From: DASSUW01 sp963844205
GTDB taxonomy: Bacteria > Actinomycetota > Thermoleophilia > Solirubrobacterales > Solirubrobacteraceae
Assembly (NCBI GenBank): GCA_963844205.1
Contig: CAWJNK010000015.1
Coordinates: forward strand, 117,863-181,862
DNA: 64,000 bases
Direction of reading: 5' to 3'
In this document: piece after piece, positions 25,070 to 33,538 of the stretch
Position numbering within the stretch: position 1 is the first letter of the stretch
How the letters are laid out: every line of letters starts with the position of its first letter
Made by a program: the position numbers and the translations under genes
The notes under the pieces: generated by a model
What the model was told of the DNA's origin: nothing
Database searches by the model: none
Seen by the model: only the letters and a program-made list of their open reading frames with translations

Positions 25070-27716
25070 CCGGCCCGAGCTCGACCGGCTGCCAGGCGGG
25101 ATCGCGCCCCCACAGCACCACCGTCCGGAGTGCGAGCGGCCGGTCCGGCGAGACGCGCACGATGCGGCCGAGCGGCTGCTCGCACATGTTGTCGCTCTGC
25201 ACGACCGCGAGCTCCGCGCCGTCGGGCCGCCAGGCGACGTCGCATCCCTGGAGGGGAAGGAACCTGGCGTGCTCGAGCGCCAGGTCGCCGGGCGTCGTGA
25301 TGGCGACCTGGAAGCGGCCGAACACATGGCTGGTCACCACCGCGAGACGGCGACCGGACGGGGAGACGGCCACCGCGGCCACGCCGCGCCGCGGCTGGGC
25401 GGGGGTGACGAACGAGCGGCCGCCGCGCCAGTCGCCGGCCCGGGTCGAGAAGGGGGTGCTGGTCCGGAGCCGCAGGAGCCCGAAGCGCCAGTCGGCGGGG
25501 TCGCGCGGCCTGGCGGTGGCCAGCAGCGTGCGACCGTCCGGCATCCAGGTGAGGTCGCCGAGCCGCCAATCGCCTAGGCGCCGGCACGACGGCCGGCGCG
25601 CCGCGCGTCCGGACAGCCTGCTGAAGCAGACGCGATCGCCGAGCTCCGGGTCGTGGCTGACGAAGGCGAGCACGGTTCTCCGCCCACCGTCGGCGACCGA
25701 CGGCTCGTCGAGGTTGTCACCGGCGCGGCTGAGCGCCAGCCGTGCCGGCCGCCCCGGCCGGCGGGTGCTGGCGACGACCAGCTCGCCGTCGGAGCGGGCG
25801 ACCACCGCGCGGCCGCTCGGCACCCACGACGGCGCGGTGTCGGCGATCTTGCGGCGCAGGACCGCCGCGACGGCGCCGCCCTCGGCTCCGTCGGCGGTGA
25901 CGAGATCGGTGTCCGCGTCGTACGCCAGGCGCGGGAACCCGGCCGAGACGATGACCCGCACGACGCCGTCGGCCGGCGCCGGCTCGCCCGCGGCGGGCAC
26001 GGTGCGGACGACCGTGCCGGGTGCCGCCGCGCTGATCGCGAGCACCGTGCGCGGCTGCAGGCCGGCGGCCTCCACCGCGGCGGCCGCCGAAGCGGCCGAC
26101 TGGCCGCTCGTCGAAGGCACGGCCGAGGTCGTGCCGGCTTCCTTCGCCTCCTTGCCCTTCTTGGCCGGCTTCGGTCGCTTGAGGAACACGTCGACCGCCG
26201 TGCCTGTGGCGCGCTGCTCGCCGGGCGCGGGCACCTGGCTGACGATCGGCCGGTTGGGGTTCGGGCGCGGGTTCTGCTGGCCGAGCTCGAGGCCCGCCTC
26301 CGCCAGACGCTCCTCGGCCTTCGCCACCTTGAGGTCGCTGAGGTCGGGCACCTTCACCTTCGTGCCGGCGAGGATGACGTTGACGGCCGTGCCGCGCCTG
26401 CGCCGCTTGCCGGCCACCGGCACCTGGCTCGCGATCGTCCCGTCCGGATTGAGCTCAGGAGCGACGTTGCCGAGCGTGAGATGCGCTGCGACGAGGCGCT
26501 GGTCGGCCTCGCTCGTCGTCAGCCCCTTCACGTCCGGCACGCGCGTCCCGCGGGCGCCTCGGGCGAGCAGCAGCGTGACCATGGCCCCGGGGTCGACCTC
26601 CGTGCCGGGCGCGGGTGTCTGGTCGATGACGGTTCCGGGCTTGACGTCGGCGCGCTCTTCGGTCTTCGACTCGGGCGACGCCGTCAGCCCTTCCTGCTCG
26701 AGGCGCTCCTGGGCCGCGAACGCGCTGGGCATGCCGCGGACGTCGGGCACCGTCTCTCGGTTCGGCCAGAGCAGGTAGAGCAGGACCGCGGCGATCACCA
26801 GCAGCAGGACGAGCAGCGCCGCCCACCACGGGATCCACGGGCGCTGGCGGAAGGTCGCCGTCGCGGATGTGGGCGGGCCGGGCTCCTCGTCGGCCGTCCA
26901 CGCGCGCAGCTCGATCAGGCGGTCGGCCTTGCGCCCGATGATGAGCGGCTTCCGCGCCACGGCGATGACCGGGATCGCGGCCGTCTCGTCCGGCACGACC
27001 CCGGTGCTCACGTCGGGCAGCACGAAGCTGCAGCGGTCCTCGATCTCGGACGCCCCGACGTTCACGGCGACCGGCGCGTTGCCGACGTTGCGCACTTCGG
27101 CGAAGAAGCGCCCGCGCCGGCGGCCGATCGCCACCGGCGGGCGCGCCGCGAGCGCGAGCGCCTGGAACGGCTCGACGAACACCGACGCCGGCGCCCGCGC
27201 CTCGACGAGCGGCTGCGCGACGGCGTTCGCCACCACCTGGAACTCCCAGCGCCCGACGCGCGCCCGCGCCGTCCGCGGCGGGTGGATCGAGATCGTCAGC
27301 TCGTCCTCGTACTCGCCGCTCCCGAAGGGCAGCAGCCGCACGACGTCGCGGTCGACCGACCACCAGCCGTCCGGCAGGCCCTCGACGCTGATCCGGAAGT
27401 GCTCGACGATCTCGCTCTCGTTGCGGACGAACGCGCCGAGCAATACCGTCCCGCCCGCCTCGACGCTGAGCTCGACCCGCCGATCGGTGGGGGCGTCGTC
27501 GTACGTGCCACGCAGCCGGAGGACCACGCGGCCGGTGGGCGGGGCCTGGACGGCGGTCCGGCCGGCGGCCGCCTCGGCCTCACCAGCTCCCGGCGCCTCG
27601 ACGGCGGTCGTCTCCTCGCCGTTGCGCTCCCAGGCGAGGAACTCGTTGCACCGTGGGCACCAGTCGGCCTGCTCGGGGAGCTGGTCGTAGCCGCAGCTCG
27701 GACAGGTCCGGCTCAT
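25029..27716 (-). CDS. membrane protein: zinc ribbon, Ig-like region, TM helix, PASTA-like repeats, beta-propeller
   Basis: 895 aa. Cys pairs at 5/8 and 20/23 form a zinc ribbon. About residues 60-280 are beta-rich and resemble the COG1470-type regions seen in eCIS 'hydrolytic protein' annotations. One transmembrane helix lies near 290-315 (W-W-A-A-L-L-V-L-L-L). Three or four PASTA-like repeats follow (V-P-D-V-R-G-M, V-P-D-V-K-G-L, V-P-D-L-S-D-L), then a TolB-like propeller to the end. With the zinc ribbon inside the cell, PASTA and propeller would be outside facing peptidoglycan. It starts with a 4-nt overlap on the gpI-like gene, so it belongs to the particle operon. Confidence 0.82.
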   Translation of the reverse strand: MSRTCPSCGYDQLPEQADWCPRCNEFLAWERNGEETTAVEAPGAGEAEAAAGRTAVQAPPTGRVVLRLRGTYDDAPTDRRVELSVEAGGTVLLGAFVRNESEIVEHFRISVEGLPDGWWSVDRDVVRLLPFGSGEYEDELTISIHPPRTARARVGRWEFQVVANAVAQPLVEARAPASVFVEPFQALALAARPPVAIGRRRGRFFAEVRNVGNAPVAVNVGASEIEDRCSFVLPDVSTGVVPDETAAIPVIAVARKPLIIGRKADRLIELRAWTADEEPGPPTSATATFRQRPWIPWWAALLVLLLVIAAVLLYLLWPNRETVPDVRGMPSAFAAQERLEQEGLTASPESKTEERADVKPGTVIDQTPAPGTEVDPGAMVTLLLARGARGTRVPDVKGLTTSEADQRLVAAHLTLGNVAPELNPDGTIASQVPVAGKRRRRGTAVNVILAGTKVKVPDLSDLKVAKAEERLAEAGLELGQQNPRPNPNRPIVSQVPAPGEQRATGTAVDVFLKRPKPAKKGKEAKEAGTTSAVPSTSGQSAASAAAAVEAAGLQPRTVLAISAAAPGTVVRTVPAAGEPAPADGVVRVIVSAGFPRLAYDADTDLVTADGAEGGAVAAVLRRKIADTAPSWVPSGRAVVARSDGELVVASTRRPGRPARLALSRAGDNLDEPSVADGGRRTVLAFVSHDPELGDRVCFSRLSGRAARRPSCRRLGDWRLGDLTWMPDGRTLLATARPRDPADWRFGLLRLRTSTPFSTRAGDWRGGRSFVTPAQPRRGVAAVAVSPSGRRLAVVTSHVFGRFQVAITTPGDLALEHARFLPLQGCDVAWRPDGAELAVVQSDNMCEQPLGRIVRVSPDRPLALRTVVLWGRDPAWQPVELGPVSPARASGLGTPP

Positions 27717-28276
27717 CCGACGGCCTCCTCGACGCGCAGGCCGCGGTAGGCGACGTGCACCGGCCGCAGCTGCTCCACCACGCGGTCGATGGCGGCCCGG
27801 CGGCTGCGCGCCGGCTCGACGGCGCTGACGACCTCGAAGGACGCGTCGGCCGCCGGCGGATTGCGCGGCTCGGCGCTGAACGTGCTGCGCCCGAAGTCAC
27901 GGACGGTCAGGCCGAGGTCCGGGAAGAGCAGGTCCAACACGAGCCGCAAGGAGGCGGCGGTGCCGCGCCGGCGCGCGATGACGGTCGCATGGCCGACCAG
28001 CGCGCGGCGCCGCGGCTCGTCGTCACCCAGCAGCGCCCGCCACTGCCCTTCGGGGTCGACGCCGAGCCACTCGCCGATGAGCGTGACGAACTCGGGCGGC
28101 GCCAGCGACAGGTCGAGGTGCGCGGGCAGGGCGTCGAGGAGCGCGACGATCGGGTCGACGAGCTCCTCCAGGCCCAGCAGGAAGCGCATCGCGAAGTCGT
28201 TCTCCTGGTAGACCGACGGCAGGCCGTCGCGCAGGTATCGGCGGGCGGAGGCGGTGGGCGGGGCGGACTCAGTCAC
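27713..28276 (-). CDS. phage tail protein I (P2 gpI-like) eCIS baseplate component
   Basis: 187 aa from GTG 28276; the longer upstream frame is antisense-like filler overlapping baseplate J. The family core reads Y-L-R-D-G-L-P-S-V-Y-Q, then F-V-T-L-I-G-E-W-L-G-V and R-R-R-G-T-A-A-S-L-R-L-V-L, as in P2 gpI/Afp12-like baseplate wedge proteins. The start overlaps the J gene by 8 nt and the stop overlaps the next gene by 4 nt. Confidence 0.85.
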   Translation of the reverse strand: MTESAPPTASARRYLRDGLPSVYQENDFAMRFLLGLEELVDPIVALLDALPAHLDLSLAPPEFVTLIGEWLGVDPEGQWRALLGDDEPRRRALVGHATVIARRRGTAASLRLVLDLLFPDLGLTVRDFGRSTFSAEPRNPPAADASFEVVSAVEPARSRRAAIDRVVEQLRPVHVAYRGLRVEEAVG

Positions 28277-30278
28277 GGCTGCAGGTGACGGCGTGGGTCC
28301 CGGAGCAGACGAGCTCGTCCCGGCCGATGACGATCGTCGTGGCGGCCGGGTTGGGCGGCAGCTCGCCGCGGGCCGGATCGATCTCGTAGATGCGGAGCAG
28401 CGGGATGCTCCTGACGCGGGGGACGGCATGCACCAACGCACGCAGCTCGCCCTCGGTGATGGCGCGGCCGAAGGTCCAGCCCTCGGAGTCGCCCTCGAGC
28501 GATCCGCCGAAGGGGTTGACGTACCGGTACAGCGCGTGCAGGATCTCCTGCTCGACGCGCAAGGGGTCGGCGTATCGGTCGACGCGCGCCTTCACGGCGA
28601 CCTGCACGCCGCGCAGCCGCACGGGTTGCACGTCGACCGACGTGCCCAGCACGCGCCGCTCGTCCAGGTACGCGCGGACCTGGGCGAGCACCTCCTTCTC
28701 CGGCGTGAGGTCCTCGAACGTCAGCGGCCGCGGCGGCTCGGGGAACCGCTCCGGGACGGCCGGGAGCACGTACACCGGGATCGCGTGGCCGGCGATCGGC
28801 AGGCCGCAGCGGGCGCGCGCCACCCGCGGCGATGCCTCGCCGGCGAGGAACTCGAAGTCCTGGGCGGTCACCGCGCGGTCGCGCGTGCGCAGCTCCAGCT
28901 CGGCGCGCTGTCGACCGACCGCGACCGTCTCGGCGTCGACGCCGCCGCGCGCGGGCGCGTGGTTCCTCACCGACGCGACCCCCGGGATGCCCCTGCGGAG
29001 GACCCGCAGCGTCTCGGCGGCGACGTTGCCGCGCGCCCCGCCGCCGTGGTGGTAGCCGACCATCCGCAGGGTCGCGCCCTTGGACGGGACCGCCCCGTGC
29101 TGCTCCCAGCCCTTGCCGGGAGCGAGGATCGCCGGGCCGAGCTCGATCCTGCCCGACGCGGGGTCGAACCGGAAGTGCCGGTCGCCGGCCTTGCTGTCCT
29201 TGAACGACGTGACGGGCGTCCAGGGGACCCAGTCGGTGCTCCCCTGCTCGCGCACCTCGAGCTGCTCGTCGGGGCCGCTCGGCTTCAGCGCCGGCGTGTT
29301 GCGGACGTGGAACGTCTGGGCCGGCGTCCCGTCGCTGACGCCGAGCTCCTCGTTCGTCACGCGGGCGGCGTGGTGGGCGGGCACCCGCGCGCCGACGACG
29401 TGGGCCGTGACGGACTCGATCAGCGGCGGGCGGCGGTAGGTGCGGTCGGCCTGGCCGTCGTCCGCCACGCGGCAGCGCAGCCAGTGCCAGCGCTCGGCGG
29501 CCACCTGCGCGGGTGCCGTCGAGTCGGGCATCTGCAGCTCGATCACGCCGCCGCCGGCGTTGAAGCCCTTGGTGGTGTCCTTGAGCACGCTTGCCCGCGC
29601 CCACCCCTCCGGATCCGTGGCGTCGCTCGGCCGGGCGGAGGCCTCCCAGCGCAGCGGCGGCTCATCGGGGACGATTCCGGCGCCCCACGCCTTCGAAGCG
29701 TCGACGCTGATGCGCAGCAGGAGGCCGTCGAGCGGCTCGGCGAAGCCCAGGTACCACCCGTCGCCGGGCGCCGGGTGGTCGATGAACGCGACCCGGTCGG
29801 GACCGGTCGGCCGGCACTCGCCATGGCTCACCGACAGGCTCTCGACGCGACCGCCGCGTCGCACGGCGACGGAGACCGGGCGGAGCGGGCGGATCACGAA
29901 CGTCTCGCTGACCTGGAAGGCGATCGGGTCCTCGCCGACTCCGGCGATCGCGGTGACCTCGGTCGCGTGCGCGGGGATCGTCACCTCGCGCTCGGCCGGT
30001 GCGGCCAGGCGGAACTCGATCTCGGCGATGGCCGCCACCGGGGGCGCGAGCTCGATGTCGAGCAGTCGCAGCAATGCGACGTGCAGCCGCTCCGGGATCT
30101 GGTCGATGCGGTAGCCCAGCATCTCGATCATCGACGCGAACTGCTCGATGAGCGTGATGCCGGGATCGGAGACGTTGTGCTCGTCCCACTCCGGGCAGCG
30201 CAGCGCGATCCGCTTGCGGGCCTGGCTGACGAGGTCCTGGAAGCGCAGGTCGTCGAGCGGGGGCAGCTCGAGCGTCAC
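28269..30278 (-). CDS. baseplate J/gp47-like wedge protein (Afp11-like)
   Basis: 669 aa, GTG start overlapping gp25 by 4 nt. The N-terminal region carries the baseplate assembly signature (L-V-S-Q-A-R-K-R-I, then N-V-S-D-P-G-I-T-L-I-E-Q and G-Y-R-I-D-Q-I-P), and the C-terminal third has the J-like A-V-T-A-Q-D-F-E and V-P-x-x-P-E-R-F-P elements. Together with gp25 and the gpI-like protein it should build the baseplate wedges that transmit contraction to the sheath. Confidence 0.87.
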   Translation of the reverse strand: MTLELPPLDDLRFQDLVSQARKRIALRCPEWDEHNVSDPGITLIEQFASMIEMLGYRIDQIPERLHVALLRLLDIELAPPVAAIAEIEFRLAAPAEREVTIPAHATEVTAIAGVGEDPIAFQVSETFVIRPLRPVSVAVRRGGRVESLSVSHGECRPTGPDRVAFIDHPAPGDGWYLGFAEPLDGLLLRISVDASKAWGAGIVPDEPPLRWEASARPSDATDPEGWARASVLKDTTKGFNAGGGVIELQMPDSTAPAQVAAERWHWLRCRVADDGQADRTYRRPPLIESVTAHVVGARVPAHHAARVTNEELGVSDGTPAQTFHVRNTPALKPSGPDEQLEVREQGSTDWVPWTPVTSFKDSKAGDRHFRFDPASGRIELGPAILAPGKGWEQHGAVPSKGATLRMVGYHHGGGARGNVAAETLRVLRRGIPGVASVRNHAPARGGVDAETVAVGRQRAELELRTRDRAVTAQDFEFLAGEASPRVARARCGLPIAGHAIPVYVLPAVPERFPEPPRPLTFEDLTPEKEVLAQVRAYLDERRVLGTSVDVQPVRLRGVQVAVKARVDRYADPLRVEQEILHALYRYVNPFGGSLEGDSEGWTFGRAITEGELRALVHAVPRVRSIPLLRIYEIDPARGELPPNPAATTIVIGRDELVCSGTHAVTCSRD

Positions 30279-30670
30279 GGCGTCTCCTCGGCGGGCACGA
30301 CGTAGAACGGGAAGATCAGGTTGCGGACGTCGTTGGTCGCCCGCAGCCGGTAGCGGAGATTGACGAGCAGCTCGCCCTCCCTGCGCGTCTCGAACGAGAC
30401 CTCGTCGAGCACGATGCGCGGCTCCCAGCGGTCCAGTGCGACGCGCACCGCCTCGTCGATGCGTGCGAGGGTGTCGGCCTCGATCCGCTCGAACACGCAG
30501 TCGTGCACGGCGCAGCCGAACTCGGGACGCATGGGCCGTTCGCCGGGGGCGGTCGACAGGATGATCTCGATCGCCTGCTCGACGTCCGTCTCCGCGTGCG
30601 CGAGGGCGATCCGGCCGCGGTCGTCGACGCCGAGCGGGAACGCGAGGCCGCTGCCGAGGACGGTCGTCAT
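30275..30670 (-). CDS. GPW/gp25 family baseplate protein
   Basis: 131 aa from ATG 30670 (ATGA overlap with the VgrG stop). It contains the gp25 core: G-L-A-F-P-L-G-V-D at the start, E-Q-A-I-E-I-I-L-S-T-A-P-G-E-R, M-R-P-E-F-G-C, and W-E-P-R-I-V-L. The family includes T4 gp25 and Afp9 and has no lysozyme activity in this context. The size is normal for the family. Confidence 0.92.
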   Translation of the reverse strand: MTTVLGSGLAFPLGVDDRGRIALAHAETDVEQAIEIILSTAPGERPMRPEFGCAVHDCVFERIEADTLARIDEAVRVALDRWEPRIVLDEVSFETRREGELLVNLRYRLRATNDVRNLIFPFYVVPAEETP

Positions 30671-32406
30671 CCCAGCAGCACCTGTGCGCCCGAGATCTGC
30701 ACCGGCCCGCTCGCCTGGAGCTTGAGCGAGGCGGCCTTGATGGTCACCTCGGCGCCGCCCTCGAGCGTGAGCTGCGTGCCCGCCTTCACCGTGAGCGCCG
30801 TCTTCGCGGCGACGGTGCCGTCCGTGCCGGCGTCGACCGACACGGTCGTGGCCGCCTTCATCGTCGCGCTGCCCTTCGCCGTCAGGCTCAGGTTGCCCGG
30901 CGCTCCGTCGCCGCCCGGCTCGGTGGTCAGCGTGGCGTCGGCGGCGGCCGTGAGCGTCAGCTTCTGGGCGGCGGTGATGGAGATCGCATCGGCGGCGTCG
31001 ACGACCACCTGCTTGTCGCTGCGCAGCGCGAACGAGCCGTCGGGATGCACGAGCTCCTGCGGCTTGCCCTCGCCGTTCCACACCGAGCCGAGCACGACCG
31101 GTCGCTCCTCGTCGTCGTGCTCGAACCCGAGCAGGACCTCGTCGCCCGCCTGCGGCATCATCAGCAGGCCGCGGCGGCCGCCGGCCGCCGCTCCCGCGAC
31201 CCGTGCCCACCATCCCTCGTGGTCGGAGCCGAGCGCGGGGTAGGAGACGCGCACGCGCCCCAGCTCGTCGGGATCCTGGTTGTTGGTGACCAGCCCGACG
31301 ACGATCGTGTGCCGCCAGGACCGGCTCGCGGGCTGCGTGGCCGCCCCGAGGGGGCGGGCGGGGCCGGGCGACACCGTGAAGCGGGTCTCGTACCCGCGGC
31401 TGGACCGGACGACATGTGTGGCCGAGGAGAGCGCGTAGGTGCCGCCGAAGCGCGTGCCGACCCCGTCGACCTCGATGCGTCCCCCCGCCCGCAGGCGCGG
31501 GTCGCCGACGGTCGTGCCGTCCGCCTCGACGAAGCCGTCCGCGATGCGGTCGGCGACGCCCTTCGCCAGCGCATCGGCCTGTTCCTGGCTGCTCACCGGC
31601 TGGTCGGCGATGACGAGCGTCCCGCCGCCGAGCGCGCTTGCGGCGTCGCCGCGCGCGATGCCGATCGAGGTCCCGCCGGTGCTCGGCTCGGCGGTCGCCA
31701 CGACCTCCTGCTTGCGAACCGGGTCCCAGCACCGGACGGTGACCGAGTCGACCTGGCGCATCCCGGTCACGCGGGGCCGGAAGTCGAGCAGCTCCTCGCC
31801 CCAGACGAGCCGGGTCGGCGTGCCGGCGTCGACCGATCCCGACGCGCGCCGGAAGTGCAGCTCGCGTCCGATGACGCGGACCTCGAAGCCGATCTCGTCG
31901 GCCAGGCGCCACAGCAGCTCCCAGTCCGTCTCGTTGCTCTGCTGGACGAACGGCGACGTACCGCCGCCCGACTCGACCGTGCCCGTGGACAACCCGTTGC
32001 GCCCGGCGACGGTACTGGCGATGTCGCCGTAGCCCATCTCCTGGTAGGTCTCGGTGCGCTTCGTCCGGTGCAGGACCTGCGAGCGGTCGTACGCCCGAAC
32101 GGCGAGGATCGCCTCGCGCTCGGTGAACTCGGGCTCCAGCGCGCCGAGCTGGCCGTCGAAGACGCTCACCGCGGCGCCGCCGCCGGGCGGGGCGAGCTTG
32201 ACCTCGAACTGCGCGCCGAGGGCGAAGGTGGTGCCGTCGGCGAGCTCGAGCCGCGGATCGGCGAGGCGGACCGACGCGCGGTCGGGCAGCCGCAGGTGCT
32301 GGTCGACGCGGACCTCGAGCACCTGGGCGGCCACCGCCGGATCGAGGGCGGTGCCGTCGAGGCGGACCTCGGCGCCGGCGAGCAGAGGGCCGGTGACCGC
32401 CGTCAT
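30667..32406 (-). CDS. VgrG-like spike protein (gp27-gp5 fusion, Afp8-like)
   Basis: 579 aa from ATG 32406. The N-terminal 330 residues form the gp27-like hub (W-E-L-L-W-R-L-A-D-E-I-G-F-E). An OB-fold begins near 375 (V-T-N-N-Q-D-P-D-E-L-G-R-V-R-V), with G-W-W-A-R-V and E-V-L-L-G-F-E-H-D-D-E-E-R-P-V-V-L-G-S-V-W-N-G as in VgrG/Rhs spikes. A needle-like series of short beta repeats (I-T-A-A, L-T-A-A-A-D) closes the protein. It overlaps its neighbours by 4 nt on both sides. The PAAR-like protein at 24734 is the likely cap. Confidence 0.92.
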   Translation of the reverse strand: MTAVTGPLLAGAEVRLDGTALDPAVAAQVLEVRVDQHLRLPDRASVRLADPRLELADGTTFALGAQFEVKLAPPGGGAAVSVFDGQLGALEPEFTEREAILAVRAYDRSQVLHRTKRTETYQEMGYGDIASTVAGRNGLSTGTVESGGGTSPFVQQSNETDWELLWRLADEIGFEVRVIGRELHFRRASGSVDAGTPTRLVWGEELLDFRPRVTGMRQVDSVTVRCWDPVRKQEVVATAEPSTGGTSIGIARGDAASALGGGTLVIADQPVSSQEQADALAKGVADRIADGFVEADGTTVGDPRLRAGGRIEVDGVGTRFGGTYALSSATHVVRSSRGYETRFTVSPGPARPLGAATQPASRSWRHTIVVGLVTNNQDPDELGRVRVSYPALGSDHEGWWARVAGAAAGGRRGLLMMPQAGDEVLLGFEHDDEERPVVLGSVWNGEGKPQELVHPDGSFALRSDKQVVVDAADAISITAAQKLTLTAAADATLTTEPGGDGAPGNLSLTAKGSATMKAATTVSVDAGTDGTVAAKTALTVKAGTQLTLEGGAEVTIKAASLKLQASGPVQISGAQVLLG

Positions 32407-33068
32407 CCCGGGATCTCCAGTCTCCGGCCGCGCTCGAGGCGCAGCGGGTCCTCGATGCCGCTCGCGACGGCGATCTCCCGCCAGCGGGTCGCGTCGCCCA
32501 GGTACGTGAAGGCGAGCAGGGGCAGGCTGTCGCCCTCGCGCACGGTATGCGACCGCACGCGCGGCTCGGCGCGGGTGGTCGGGTTCTGGGCGCGGGCGGG
32601 CGTTCCACCGCCCGAGCGCGCGTCCTTCTCGACCTGGATCAAGGTCACGGCCGCGAGGGCGCGGACCGGCGTGCCGTCCGGGGAGAACAGCTGGAACTGC
32701 ACGTGCAGGTGCCGGCACACGGCCTTGAAGCTCGTGAACGAGCCCCAGCTGAGCGTGATCGTCGGCGGGCGCGCCTGGTTGAGCCCGCCGGCGCTCAGCG
32801 TCGTGTCGACCTCCATCATCCGGAACAGCTGATCGGTCGCGCTCGTGACGTCGCCGCCGGGTGCGGCGTCGAAGAGCAGCTCGAGCTCGAGCTCGCGCGC
32901 GCGACCGCCGCCGAACTGGGCCTGCGGCAGGCTCGCGCCGACCACGGGCCGCGTCGTCCAGTCGTTGGCCTTGGCGATCGAGTACTGGGTCGGGTTGAGC
33001 CAGCACTCCAGGCGCTGTCCGCCCTCGATGTCGAGGCGCGCCTTCTGGAATCCGGTCGTCTCGGGCAT
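32403..33068 (-). CDS. LysM-containing tube-baseplate adaptor (Afp7-like)
   Basis: 221 aa from ATG 33068. The first 150 residues match the eCIS tube-cap/adaptor family (F-Q-K-A-R-L-D-I, then C-W-L-N-P-T-Q-Y-S-I and E-L-E-L-L-F-D). The last 55 are a LysM domain (H-T-V-R-E-G-D-S-L-P-L-L-A-F, then R-W-R-E-I-A, then R-R-L-E-I-P). In related particles this protein joins the inner tube to the spike hub. The gene begins 5 nt after tube 2 and overlaps VgrG by 4 nt. Confidence 0.92.
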   Translation of the reverse strand: MPETTGFQKARLDIEGGQRLECWLNPTQYSIAKANDWTTRPVVGASLPQAQFGGGRARELELELLFDAAPGGDVTSATDQLFRMMEVDTTLSAGGLNQARPPTITLSWGSFTSFKAVCRHLHVQFQLFSPDGTPVRALAAVTLIQVEKDARSGGGTPARAQNPTTRAEPRVRSHTVREGDSLPLLAFTYLGDATRWREIAVASGIEDPLRLERGRRLEIPG

Positions 33069-33073
33069 GGCGA

Positions 33074-33538
33074 TCAGACGAACCCCGCGTGCGAGATCTC
33101 GAGCGATTCCGTGGCGGACCCGTTGGAGCCCGTCTGGGAGCTCGGTCCTGTCCAGCGGACGGGGAGGGCGGCGGCGAGGGCGAAGTGGCGGACCGGCTTG
33201 CCGGTCGGGTCGTTCATCGTGATCGTCACGGTGGGGCGCTGGCCGGGCGGCTCGGCGGTGAACAGCCAGCGCAGCAACGCGTCCTCGTGGGTGATCCCAC
33301 GGCCGAGGACGATGTTGGGGTAGCGGACGCGGCCGCGGAGCTGATGGACGTACTCGTTGTTGCCGCCTTCGGCGTACTCGAGGACGTCGTACTCGACGCC
33401 GAGGCCCGAGCACTGCGCGAAGCGCCCGATCTCGCGGCCCTGGATCTCGATGAGGAAGGCGAGCTCGGCGAGCGGGTCGACCGGGGCGCCCGGACCGGTA
33501 GCGGCGGCCGGCGTTCCGGAGGTCGTGGTCGGGCTCAT
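33074..33538 (-). CDS. inner tube protein (gp19-like), tube 2
   Basis: 154 aa of the T4 gp19-like tail-tube fold: F-L-I-E-I-Q-G-R-E-I-G-R-F-A-Q-C-S-G-L near the N-terminus, then G-G-N-N-E-Y-V-H-Q-L-R-G and I-V-L-G-R-G-I-T. eCIS loci usually have two or more tube paralogues; this copy, next to LysM and VgrG, is expected to be the tube initiator ring near the baseplate. It carries a disordered N-terminal extension of about 20 Thr/Ala/Gly/Pro residues. The ATG overlaps the stop of the giant repeat protein. Confidence 0.9.
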   Translation of the reverse strand: MSPTTTSGTPAAATGPGAPVDPLAELAFLIEIQGREIGRFAQCSGLGVEYDVLEYAEGGNNEYVHQLRGRVRYPNIVLGRGITHEDALLRWLFTAEPPGQRPTVTITMNDPTGKPVRHFALAAALPVRWTGPSSQTGSNGSATESLEISHAGFV

